Shown here: one piece after another, positions 1-9,516 of the stretch
Position numbering within the stretch: position 1 is the stretch's first letter
Layout: every line of letters starts with the position of its first letter
Assembly (NCBI GenBank): GCA_039583875.1
Contig: CM077159.1
Span: 99,375,707 to 99,439,706, forward strand
DNA: 64,000 nucleotides
DNA from: Platanthera guangdongensis
Lineage: Eukaryota; Streptophyta; Magnoliopsida; Asparagales; Orchidaceae
Reading direction: 5' to 3'
Made by a program: the position numbers and the translations under genes
Notes under the pieces: model-generated
Databases searched by the model: none
What the model was told of the DNA's origin: nothing
Seen by the model: only the letters and a program-made list of their open reading frames with translations

Positions 1-595
1 TGGGGCCTCCCTAGCACGCACTTTGTGTCAGATGCTGGCTACGATCCAAAGTCCAGTATTCCACCGCATGAGAGTTGGATAGCCCCCACTACACACATAT
101 GCAAAATCTCCTCACGATATGTGGTCACTGTGGACTTACGCCGGAATCCAATCCCAAGGGGGCCTATAGCAAGACTCGACGACATCTTTGTGGCTCAGTG
201 ATCTCTTGGAAAAGAGAGAATAGAGGAGGAAGCATTACAAGAAGGGAACTGTGTCAGTATGAGATCCCTGATAAAAGCTTTGTTGAAAATCAAGAATGAA
301 CACTTAGAAGTGTTTTGAAAAGAGAATGTTTGAAAGGGGAAGAGTAAGAGTAACCGATAATGGTTGCGAGAAAATTTGGAGGAGTATGAAGTCCTTTGTT
401 GGCTTAGAATAGCCTTCCAAGCTCGCCCTCATCATCGGTGTCGAAGGTTTCAATGGCTTTGCAAACAACGAGGAGAGGGGGCTCTTCGACTAGGCTCACT
501 CCTTTTGAGGAGCAAGGAACGTCTGCAACTTCTTTGCCCTTTGAGGTTGCTGGAAAAGGGCGATCTTCTTTAGGAAGCAGGTCACGCATCTTACC
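1..595 (-). other. Degenerate downstream part of Ty3/gypsy gag or gag-pol junction
   Basis: This stretch continues, on the minus strand, downstream of the gypsy gag at 596-2059. A 61-codon open stretch (404-589) looks like a gag-pol linker: charged, with an acidic end. No protease or RT motif is readable before the window edge, so the pol assignment is only positional. The rest (about 1-400) has no open frame that I can assign. Confidence 0.35.
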
Positions 596-2059
596 CTACC
601 AGAGCATCCTTTGCACCAGCTGGCGGAGTGCTCGGCAGTTCTCAGTTAGGTGGCCTGACTCTTTGTGGAATTCACAATATGGTTCTGAGTCTCTAGATCT
701 TTGATCTTCTAGTCGATAAGGCTTTTTGTAGCTAGCCCTATCTTTCATGATCTGGCTTACTTCTAGCACGGCTTCATCTAGTTCAGATTCATGTAAGTCA
801 TCGTCTTGTTGATGGTAGACTACAGCTGTTTGAGAAGATGGAGCTAGTGGTAGCAATGAATCTTGAGCACGATCACGGCTCAGGAAAGGGTATCGATGGC
901 GCTGAAACCTTTTTCCCTTCCTCGAATGAGTTGGGAAATCATTGTGAGGAGACCTCGAAGGCTGCTTGTGAAAAGGATCTTTCTTTGATAAAATCTTGGA
1001 GACGAAGCTTGGATTGCTCTTTTTGCCTCGAATGTATGAGTTGGCTAAGGATATCAACTCTTGATATGTCCTTGGCGCTCGGACATTGGCTTCAAACTTG
1101 AGAGGCCCTTCACGGAGACCATGGATAAGAGCCACTCGGTACATTTCTTGGCTAACAATCTCGATGTCCAAGATTTCTCTCTGGAATCGATCAATGAACT
1201 GAGACCAAGTTTCATTGCCATGCTGCTTGATCTCAAAGAGGGCTTCTGGACCGCCCTTTCACTTTGTTGAGGTAGAGAATTATAGCAAGAACTCCCTTCG
1301 CAGATCAACAAAGGAAGTGATGGAGTGAGGGCGAAGACCATAGAACTAATCCCTCACTTGCCCATTAAAGGTTGTAACAAGGAGCTTGCACTTGGTGTCA
1401 TCTGAAAGGGTTTTGAGAGAAACGGCTGACTCAAAAGCTTGAAGGTGCTTCATTGGATCAGTCTCTCTGGTGTAAATCGGTAACCGGGGTTCTCTGAAAT
1501 TTGCTGGATTTGGTTCATGACGAACGTTCTCTGCAAACGACGAAGGTTCTTCCTGTTCTCCTACAGTATAAGGATAAAAAGTAGCATAAGCTGCAGCTGC
1601 AAAAGAAGCAGGAGGATAAAAGGGAAAATTTGCTGTAGGAGCAAAGGCAGGAGCTGAAGGGTAAGGATGACTTCCCTGAAAGTTGAGAAATCTAGCAGGG
1701 CTTCCCCGGGCTGCTTCCCAGAAGAAGTTTTGGCGAGCAACAAACTATTCATCTTGAGGTCGCAAAGGGGCTGCAGGCCCTTGTGGTAAGGTTGCTGTAT
1801 AAGGAGGAGGATAGACTAGCGGGCAAGCTGGAGGACAAGCTTGCTGATGCTCCAATGTTGGTGCTGGATTGATTGGAGCAGCTGAAGCAACTGGAGCTAC
1901 TACAGGTTGAGAGTCTAGTCGCTGCGTGATCATAACGAGCATTTGGTTGACTGCTTAGAACTGCTGAGCATTCTCACGACGCGATTGCTCAAAGGGCTCC
2001 CATAGAGGATCATCTCCAGGACTTGGAGCAAAGTTCTCGGCTGGTTGATGGTCTGACAT
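596..2059 (-). pseudogene. gag: Ty3/gypsy (Tat-like) gag, degenerate
   Basis: A capsid-type Gag read on the minus strand from an ATG at 2057-2059. The N-terminal part is proline- and alanine-rich. The middle, around 1100-1500, has the retrotransposon gag core: a DPMKHLQAFESAV stretch, then IKQHGNETWSQFIDRFQRE. The C-terminal end (about 600-670) has CEFHKESGHLTENC, the CxxH...HxxxxC knuckle typical of Tat/Ogre-type Gags. The frame is broken: a stop replaces the Trp after FNGQVRD near 1350, others lie near 1270-1290, and more are in the N-terminal third. The product would package element RNA; this copy cannot make it. The gypsy assignment is firm from the gag core and knuckle; the Tat sub-lineage is inferred. 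Confidence 0.75.
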
Positions 2060-2117
2060 GGCTAACTATCGCTGTTCACCGTCTGTTCGGATCTGAAGGT
2101 CGCGTGTTAATTGTTGA

Positions 2118-2136
2118 TGTGCGAAAACGGCACCGC
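2118..2136 (-). other. Probable degenerate primer-binding site of the gypsy element
   Basis: On the minus strand, GCGGTGCCGTTTTCGCACA lies between the LTR and the gag start. It resembles the TGGCGCCGTT-type primer sites of Tat/Athila elements but is not exact. It is placed here mainly by position. Confidence 0.35.
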
Positions 2137-2155
2137 TTAGTTAATACGGAGGGGG

Positions 2156-4202
2156 TGTGTTTGATCTCACAGGCTAGGAGATGAAGAGGATGAAGGCTGT
2201 GGGGAAAGAGGAAGCTTCTGGGTGCTCGAGAGTGGAGCAAGCGCTTGTCTGAGGGTTACAGGGATAGAGGAGAGGGTTGCTGAGGGTAGCCGGGAAGGCT
2301 GACGAGCAAGAGAGGAGGTTGATCAGGAGCTGCCGAGCAGACGGTTACTTGGACGGTTGTGCTTGTAGGTTGATGTTGAGAGGGAGCTGAACTGAGCTAG
2401 GAAGAAGAAAAAGGAGGGCCGCTGGCAACGACAACAGCAGACTTCGCCCGCCGTGGCTTAAATGCCACTCTTGCGACGAGCTTTCCTTTGATTAATAGTG
2501 AGAGTTACAGCTAGGCAATACACCTTTACAAGAAAGCAATAAAGGGTACAAAGAGGAAGCTAGCGACTAAGGAAGAAATGCCAGGAGAGGCCGCACGGAC
2601 TGAAGAGGCAGGTCGGCAGGCCGCGCGTCTAAGGAAAAATAGAGGCCGCGCGGTCTGGCAACTGAAGCCGCAGGCCACGCGCGGTTAAGCTAAGAGAAGA
2701 TGCAGACTGGGAAACGGAGGCCAACATGCCACGCGACAAAAGACACAGAGAGGGGTGCAGACTGAGAGACCGAGTCCGCAGGAGGTTGCTGGCTGTGGGC
2801 TGTCTTCGAGCGTGAGCACCTTGGAGTGACCATCCGACCTCCCAAAAGGAGAGGCATGGGGGTCGATTTATAGGCCCGAGGTGGTAACGGCCTGCGATGG
2901 CGTTACCCCCAGTGAGACGGTAACTTGAGCGAGAAGAAGACGGAGTCCGCCGAGTCCGCAACAGACCGTACGGACTGGGGCTTGCCTCTGGAACTGGTGC
3001 TGCTGATGGTGAACTGGTAGAATGAGTGGCGGACTGCGATGGGAGTCTGCATAGTCCGCCACTGCTGAGCTGAGAGGAGTCCGAGCCAAGGATGTGTAGG
3101 CTGAAGGGATATTTGCCCGCTGCTGGGAAGCGGGAGCCGGAGGCTAAGCGGCAGACTGCAAGGAGAGTTCGCAGAGTCCGCCGCTGCTGAATTGAGCGAG
3201 CATTAAGGATGCGAGCTGAAGAGTGCCCGCTGAGTCTGCAGAGTCCGCAGGAGACTGTGCGGACTAGGAATGCCTTGAGGTGATTCTGCTGCCTGGCGGG
3301 CTGGAAGGAGTCCGCCATTATTGATATGAGAGGAGGCAAAGGAGTGGCGGACTGCATGACAAGTCTGCTGAGTCCTCCACAACAGACTGTGCCCGCGCCT
3401 AGACTGCGGGCTGAGGGAGGTTGACCCTATGGCTGGAGAAGAGCGGGTGGAGGCCAAGGAAATGCGGACTGCATAGCGAGTCCGCGGAGTCCGCCTCTGT
3501 TGACAAGTTGAGTCCTCTTATGCTGGGATGGAGAGCCTGGCTGTTGAAGCTATTGGGCTTCACCAATGAAGGCGGACTGGAAGTCTTGATTGCACTTAGA
3601 GTCCGCTGAGCTCGCGAGGAGCTGGGTATTGCTGCTGATCTTCGCGGCTAGCCGGAGAGTGAGTGTCCGCGCTCTTCAGGCGGACCGAAGGAGTTGGTTG
3701 CTCATGCTGTTAGTGGCCAAGGGCTGAGCGGACCTGCCAGACTGACGAGGTAGGCCGCGCATGTTGGCGAGCTGGCTGGCGACCTGCGAGCAGGTTGCCA
3801 CTGTTGTTTTGGCGGTTTGAGCGGTCTGGTTTCCTTGAAGAGCAACCTGCAGGAGCGGGCTAAGGAAGTCCAATTACTGCAAGGGACGTGACTTGTTGCC
3901 GACCTGGGCGGATAGGGAGTTGAGTCCGACAAAGAGAGTCCTGTGGAGAAAACCTTGTGGTTAAGCTGATAAGGGGGCGGCCTGCAGAGGTTGACTGCAG
4001 GAGCAGTCCGCGGCCCCTGCCGACCAAAGGAAGGCGCCCGGCCTGGGCGGTCAGACCGCTGAGACTGCCCAAGCCGTGCAGACTGAGCGGACAGGGAAAC
4101 CTGTCCGCCCAACCTAAGAAGTGCCCTCTAGGAGGAACCTGGAGCAGGCCGCTACCGACAAGCTGGCAGCCTTGTGAAGGATTGCCGATTTCGGGGTTAA
4201 CA
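2156..4202 (-). repeat. 5' LTR of the minus-strand Ty3/gypsy element
   Basis: The right edge is sharp: the minus strand begins TGTTAACCCCG at 4202, next to unrelated Sirevirus LTR sequence. The left edge at 2156 is inferred from a TG terminus just beyond the putative primer site, giving about 2.05 kb. The segment is GC-rich, unlike the AT-rich neighbours. It is full of GCGGACT and AGTCCGC words in opposite orientations. Open frames here are by-products of low stop density, not genes. Confidence 0.5.
2640..4100. repeat. Array of GCGGACT / AGTCCGC inverted repeats in the gypsy LTR
   Basis: The heptamer AGTCCGC and its complement GCGGACT recur through the LTR, often as GGCGGACTGCA ... GAGTCCGC with a second AGTCCGCC close by (for example 3032-3058, 3150-3182, 3224-3266, 3463-3493). 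Spacers are otherwise unrelated. The layout parallels the palindrome arrays of the Sirevirus LTRs in this window, with a different word. Confidence 0.7.
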
Positions 4203-5157
4203 CTCGAGAAGTCAAATTCATTTCTAGAGAAGCTAAGTCTTTTTCTCGAGACGTCAAGTTCTTTCTCGACAAATCAGATCCTCAGTTCAAATATTTTACG
4301 TAAAGTATTTTCCTCGAGAAGGCTATGACTATTTCTTGAGAAACCAAACTCATCTCAAGAAATAGAGTTATAGAAAAATTTCTTTTTAAATCTGTCTGAG
4401 GGGATTTCAATACAATCTAAGTATCTCATGATTGGTCCACGAGGATCATTCCTTAATGATTTCAGACCGTTAGACGATGTTCTATATAAAGTCTTTTTAG
4501 AGGAATCACTAACCCTAATAATAGTACCCAAAATCGCACCGCAATTTCAAATCGGGAGAAGCTGCGCCATCATCGTCATTCTTTATTGCCTCTCTTCTTT
4601 CGATCCAGCGATTCCTAGAAGAAAAGATTCGACAGATCATATATTCAAGTTCTTCAAACATCTACTTGATCGTGTCGGGGCCTAAGATTTTCAGATCTAA
4701 GTTTTCTCCAAATTTCTTCCTTAACTTCTTCGCAGAGATTTTCAGTTTTCAAGAAGGAAGAACCTTGAAGATTTCAGATTTGAGAGTGTAAAGTTTTTAT
4801 TATTGTTCTAAAAATATTTCAACTCTTGTAGGAGCCTTGTCTCCGAGTTTGTAGGAGCTTTGTTCTCCAAGTTTGTAGGAGTGTGTTATCTCCAAGTTGT
4901 AGGAGCGTTCTCCGGGTTGTAGGATTGTTGCAATTCGAGATTTAGTAAAGTAGCTGAGGATAACCGTGGTGCTAGATAGGCAAGGTGGTAAGTGGGCATA
5001 CCCAAGATTGGGGAACCACTATAAATTTCATATGTTGTCTGGGTTGTGCTTGGTTATTTTTTATGTTGATTACTCTCAAATTTTTATTCTGCAAAAGATG
5101 CAGAACTCACCTATTCACCCCCTCTTGGTGATTTAGGTAGGCAACTAGATGCTTTCA
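4203..5157 (+). repeat. 3' part of a Sirevirus LTR (family with TCTCGAGA words)
   Basis: It ends in the standard Sirevirus way: an AGTGG...CCACT block at 4991-5020, CACC-TATTCACCCCCTCTT-GGTG at 5108-5130, and a terminal CA at 5157. No primer site follows, so this is a 3' or solo LTR, or a truncated copy. The left side is cut by the gypsy LTR. At 4203-4360 it has several TCTCGAGA-like palindromes, there is a TATA-like TATATAAAG near 4481, and the mini-hairpin array is at 4825-4925. Confidence 0.7.
4825..4925 (+). repeat. Mini-hairpin array, GGAG/CTCC stems
   Basis: Four units of the frame TGTAGGAG - loop - CTCC(G/A)AG in about 100 bp. The stem GGAG/CTCC is the same in all units, while loop length and sequence vary. 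In other LTR families in the window the stems differ between units. Confidence 0.7.
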
Positions 5158-5171
5158 TTTTATAAGGCAAA

Positions 5172-5460
5172 AAGCGTTGAGTGAACTCAACGCTCTCAAC
5201 GCCTAATGGCAGAGAAATTTTTCTAAGTGTTTTGGTGTTGAGTGAAGGTTGCTCACTCAATGCCTAATGAAAAAAAATACTTTCTAAGTGTTTTGGCATT
5301 GAGTGAAGGTTGCTCACTTAACGCATAGTACAGAATGATTGGCTAAGGCCAACAGCATTGAGTGAAGCTTGTTCACTCAACGCCTGAGATAGACAGAAAT
5401 CTGTCTAAGTATTTTGGCATTGAGTGATGCTTATTCACTCAATGCCTATTCTAACGATGC
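5172..5460. repeat. GCGTTGAGTGA / TCACTCAACGC inverted-repeat array
   Basis: Five successive inverted repeats of the form (G/T)G(C/T)(G/A)TTGAGTGA - short loop - TCACT(C/T)AA(C/T)GC, separated by about 45-60 bp of partly repeated filler (TTTCTAAGTGTTTTGG). The copies have mismatches but remain recognisably paired. The same words fill the LTRs at 39230-39625 and 41080-41950. Confidence 0.75.
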
Positions 5461-6445
5461 TTGATTTTCGCTGTCCATAGATGGTGACGTCAACAAAGTC
5501 AACAAGTCAACAAAAGTCAAATTTGTTGCGAGAAAGCTACAGTACATGATAAATGTAGCTGCTTGCCTTCAATACTGTAATTAATGTAAAAGCAAAGTTA
5601 TAGCTGTCAATTTTAGTGGGGCTCGCTGGTCAAAATAGCCATTGATCGGTAGAAGATAAAATATGCAGGATCAGATCGAGGAAATGATCTTTTGGGGTTT
5701 GGTCTTTTCGCAAAGCGACGAAACATCTTCATCTTCCTCAGCCATTATTGCTGAGCCCTCGAGAAGCAGTTAAGGCTTCAGACCTAAAAGTTCAAAGAGA
5801 TAGCTGGTGCCATTCTCACCTGTAACAGCAAGTTCAGAAAGCTCTCTTTCTGAGGATGAAGAAGGAGCAGCATGTCCTACCTAGATGCAATTGATCTGAA
5901 GCCTATCCAAGATAGCTGGTGCCATTTTCATCTACACTAGCAATCAAGCTCAGAGTAATTCACTGAGAAAGAAGAGGGAACAAGGGCCGACCCATGCTGC
6001 AGGTACTTCAAAGATCCAACCAATCATTTCTGAAGAACTTTTTCTGGATGCTGTGAAGAAGAAAGCTTGAATAGTCAGTGATCTGAAGGCAGACGCAGAG
6101 GACTATTTCTCTGGAGTCAAAGAAGTGTTGAATCCTGCCAGTCCAAGAAAGGAAGAAGTGGAAGAGCCATCTTGTTTCTGCAGTCAAGAAGTTAGGACTG
6201 AGTTTATCTCAGCTCAGGTTGCTGCATAGGGCCAACCCGTGCTAGAGGTTGCTTTTCAGTTCCAGCAAGAAAATCTCTAGTGCTGAGAAGAATTAGATAG
6301 GGCTGAGTATACCTCAGTTCAGGTAGTAGTAGGCTTTGGTTTTATTTCTCTAGTGTCAAAGTTAGGCTGAGTTTATCTCAGTCCAGAAGGATTGGCATAG
6401 AGAAATATCTCTTGTGTCAAGACAAACTCACCAACCCAATTCCAC

Positions 6446-6975
6446 CTTGTAGGATCCTTTTTGGATCTGAGTGGTAAGAGAAAATTTGCTCTAAGGTATG
6501 ATCCAATTTTGGATCTTAGTTGTAGGGCTAGTTAGACTGAGTGTAGGATCACTGGATGATCTGAGGTAGGACTCTGTTGAGAATCTGAGAATAGGACTTT
6601 GACCTGAGTAGTAGGATTCAAGTGTGAATCTAAGCTGTAGGATCCAGTTTGGACCTGAGGTAGGTGATCAGTTGATTACTGAGCTATAGGGCTTTTGAGC
6701 CTGAGGTAGGAGAGTCATTCTATCTGAGTGATAGGGCACTTGTGCCTGAGTTGTAGGATCCTTCAGATATGAGGTAGGGCCTTTGTGTCTGATATGTAGG
6801 AGAGTCATTATCTATGAGGTAGGATCCTTTGTAGATCTGGGGTAGGGCTATCCTCCTAGCCCGAGTTATAGGGCATTTGGGCTTGAGGTAGGTAATCTTT
6901 GGATTACTGAGTTGTAGGGCATTGAGCCTAAGCTGTAGGTCTTGGAGGAGACCAAGTGGTCTTGCAGGATCGTGT
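6446..6975 (+). repeat. Long mini-hairpin array (TGTAGG-stem-loop-stem'-CTGAG)
   Basis: Roughly twenty units of 17-26 nt. Each starts with (T)GTAGG and ends with CTGAG or a near variant. Between them lie short arms that are complementary within a unit but differ between units: GATCC/GGATC, GATCA/TGATC, GATTC/GAATC, GGCT/AGCC, GGCAC/GTGCC, GTAATC/GATTAC, GGGCTA/TAGCCC, GGTCT/AGACC. A few units have decayed. The array lies in the distal LTR, expected to be in the transcribed leader. Confidence 0.8.
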
Positions 6976-7269
6976 TGAAAGCACTTAGGAGCAGAGATTG
7001 AAGAAGTGCCTTGTCTAACTATAAGTTAGAAAGGTGGGAGGGAAAGTGGACGTACCTATAATGTGGGGAACCACTATAAATTTGCCGTGTTGTCTGTGTG
7101 TGTGCTTTTCTACGTGTTTATTTATTCCAGGTTATTTAGTTCTTGAAAGAAAATTCTACTAACTCACCAAGCAATTAAAGAAGTAAATTAAAAGAAAGTC
7201 ATAAAATACAAATAATCTATTCACCCCCTCTAGGTGATTTAGCTATTCTTAAAAATAAAGACTTTCAAG

Positions 7270-7281
7270 TGGTATCAGAGG
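7270..7281 (+). other. Primer-binding site of element 0
   Basis: TGGTATCAGAGG starts two bases after the LTR terminal CA. It is the complement of the initiator-Met tRNA 3' end used by Ty1/copia elements. Confidence 0.85.
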
Positions 7282-7347
7282 GAGGTTACTCAAAAAGGAC
7301 TTAATAGTCTGAGTAGACCTCAAAGGATAGCTAAAAGGTTAGTGCTT

Positions 7348-7807
7348 ATGGGTTCAGGCGTGAACCATAAGGAAAGGAGCTCAACAGAGTTTCTAGTCTG
7401 CAGTAAGGAGAATTTTGGGACATGGAAAGAGAGGGTCAGGCAGATCATGGAAGCCATTGATCTCAGAGTCTTTGCAATAGTTCAAGAAGGACCTTTCATC
7501 CCCATGAAGGTCTCTATCTCAGATGTAGAAGTCCAGAATCCAAAGAGTTATGCTGAAATGACTGAAGATGAAGTCATCTTGGCAACTATGGACAAGAGGA
7601 CACAACAAGTCATGTTAAGTGCCATGGATGAATCCACCTTCCAGATCCTAGTCCACTGTAAGACTGCCAAAGAAATGCGGGACACCTTGATTGTCTATAT
7701 GGAAGACACAAAGAAGGATGATAAGGAAGAAGAGGAAGACTTCATTGAGATGCTTACTGCTATTGCAAATGAAGCTGAAGATTATCCTGATGTTAGGACA
7801 AGTAATA
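7348..7807 (+). pseudogene. gag: Element 0 gag, N-terminal part, cut by insertion of element A
   Basis: The frame starts at the ATG at 7348. It matches the Gag N-termini of elements 1 and B: the FGTWKERVRQIMEA stretch, a TMDKRTQQV segment and the HCKTAKEMRDTLIVYME segment typical of copia Gag. From about 7710 the sequence turns acidic and lysine-rich and departs from its relatives, suggesting a deletion. The frame is then interrupted exactly at the TAATA target site (7803-7807) of element A; its continuation is at 35047. Confidence 0.8.
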
Positions 7808-9382
7808 TATTGGAACATCCTATTACTGATTTGGGTCAGGATCACTTTGTCTCTTAGGAAACCTGTTTTGACCTCATTGTATAGATCTAAAGGTCAATTA
7901 GAATTGAGTCTAAGGGTTAGTACTTAGGTTTGGAAGCTGCCCTCAAGACTAGGTTTTTCAGTTTGGAGACTAAGTCATTTCGTCGAGCTCAGTACGACGA
8001 ATCGTCGAACTCCATTCGACGATCGTTGAGCTCACTTCGACGGATCATCGAACTCCATTCGACGATCTCTGAGCTCAACTTCATCAAGTCGTCGAACTCC
8101 ATTCGACGATCTTCGAGCTCAGATCGACGATCTTGACTCCAGTTTGATTCTCTATCTCTGAGCTCAGTTCGACGATAGTTGAGCTCAAACCGACGATCTC
8201 TATTTCTATCTAAGTCCAAATCTCTGAGCTCAGTTCGACGATAGTGGAGCTCAGTTCGACGTTTTTCTGAAGAGTTCAACGATTTTCAAGATTCAAATTT
8301 GGACAGCTGTGGAATTACTGTCAGCATTTAATTCAGAGATCTTACAGCCATTTTCATTTATTCTGGAGCAAGTTTCAAGGAATTATCAAGGAATGTTTTT
8401 ATTGGACTTTCCTCCAGAAGACAATTACAATTAAGGAAGTCATTGATGACAGGCCAACGACTATCTTGGACAATGGACAATTTCTATTCAGACAGAAGAA
8501 ATAAAAGATAATTCTTCAACTTCTGTAATATCAATCCAGTAGAGAACTCTGAGAAAGAAAAGAAGAGGAATTTTCTCTGCAACAACTCTTACAATAACTA
8601 TTACATAGAGAAAGAAAGAGAGTTGCTGACATTCTCTGTCTCAAGAATTCATACAGAACACATCACCAAAGGAGATCAATCATCTGAAATTTTCAGATCT
8701 CTCTTGATTTAAGTGTTCAAGGCCATCATCATTCAAGACTCCAGACACCTCACATTTCAGTTGTTGCTGAAATCATCATTTGCTGGAGATCAATTTTCTG
8801 AAGGCCTATCACCCTACTGCAAAGCTTCACTTCCTGAACAACTACAGATCTCAGGGGGAGCTTTGACAACATCACTGAATCCAAATAGTCTTCTCACTGT
8901 GATTGAGAAAAGAAGACTTTCATCACTCTCTCATCTCCATCTCTGTAAAGGTTTTTCAAACTCCCTTCAAAAGTTTGTGTGTGGTTTTTGAGCACCTTAT
9001 CAAAAGCTCATTGGTGGCAAGACACCTGATCAAAAAATCTGGTTTGGTTTTGAACACCTTATCAAAAGCTCATTGGTGCCCAGGACACCTGATCAACTCA
9101 TCCTGCAGTGGATTCCTACCTAGGGTGGTAGAAGAGTGGATGTACCCAGATTAGTTGGGGAACCACTATAGCTTCTTGTGTCTTCTGGTTGCTTGTGTTT
9201 CTTTTGTTTCTGGGTGTGGCTTGTGATTAGTTTCTTTTGTAGATTGTGATTATTCTGTGGTTAGATTTACTATTTGCTTCCCTGTTCACATTAGAATACA
9301 ACAATTATTGTAAAAAGTTTTAGCAAGCACTATACTCTATTCACCCCCCTCTAGAGTATATCAGATCTAACTCACACTTTCA
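7808..9382 (+). repeat. 5' LTR of element A
   Basis: 1,575 bp, ending CA immediately before the primer site. The promoter side (7978-8275) holds the CGTCGAAC/GTTCGACG array. Downstream are the conserved block AGTGG...CCACT (9135-9167) and a perfect 9-bp stem TATACTCTA/TAGAGTATA around a C-rich loop (9331-9360). The TGTAGG mini-hairpin array of the other families is absent; instead there are repeated GAGCACCTTATCAAAAGCTC-type segments (8985-9080). Confidence 0.9.
7978..8275. repeat. CGTCGAA / TTCGACG inverted-repeat array in the A LTR
   Basis: About ten inverted repeats, mostly TCGTCGAACTCCATTCGACGA and GAGCTCAGTTCGACGA in alternation. The arms are complementary across a 5-7 bp spacer. The 3' LTR copy is at 20645-20950. 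The array stays open in several frames, giving spurious RRTEL-type ORFs. Confidence 0.85.
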
Positions 9383-9384
9383 AT

Positions 9385-9396
9385 TGGTATCAAAGC
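9385..9396 (+). other. Primer-binding site of element A
   Basis: TGGTATCAAAGC lies two bases after the LTR end. It is an initiator-Met-type site with one difference from the TGGTATCAGAG of its neighbours. Confidence 0.8.
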
Positions 9397-9516
9397 AAGG
9401 TTGGTTAAAAATACCATATCTCAGTGGTTGCACATGCTAACACCTGAACCCAAAGATTCCTATAGTTAGATCTGCTTGTTGTAGATTTTGTTATTAGAAT
9501 TATTTCTTCACAAATT

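Larger units (their letters stand above)
5158..7267 (+). repeat. 5' LTR of element 0 (left end truncated)
   Basis: The LTR ends CTTTCA at 7267, followed by the primer site. Its 5' end is missing: a typical TGTTGGG start is absent because another LTR abuts at 5157. The promoter side (5170-5460) carries GCGTTGAGTGA/TCACTCAACGC inverted repeats. The distal half carries a very long mini-hairpin array (6446-6975), then the conserved AGTGG...CCACT block (7045-7075) and the C-rich loop near 7216-7240. It is the same LTR family as element D. Confidence 0.75.

Noticed and set aside
2629..3457. Minus-strand 242-aa ORF and neighbours
   Set aside because: GC-rich LTR sequence with repeated AGTCCGC words gives long stop-free stretches; no domain and no codon-like pattern.
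7930..8279. Arg/Ser/Glu-rich ORFs in both orientations (repeated at 20599-20948)
   Set aside because: They are products of the CGTCGAAC inverted-repeat array in the A LTR, open because the motif has few stops.
8985..9080. Repeated GAGCACCTTATCAAAAGCTC segments in the A LTR as another hairpin array
   Set aside because: Only two or three copies with identical arms and no paired changes; a simple duplication explains them.
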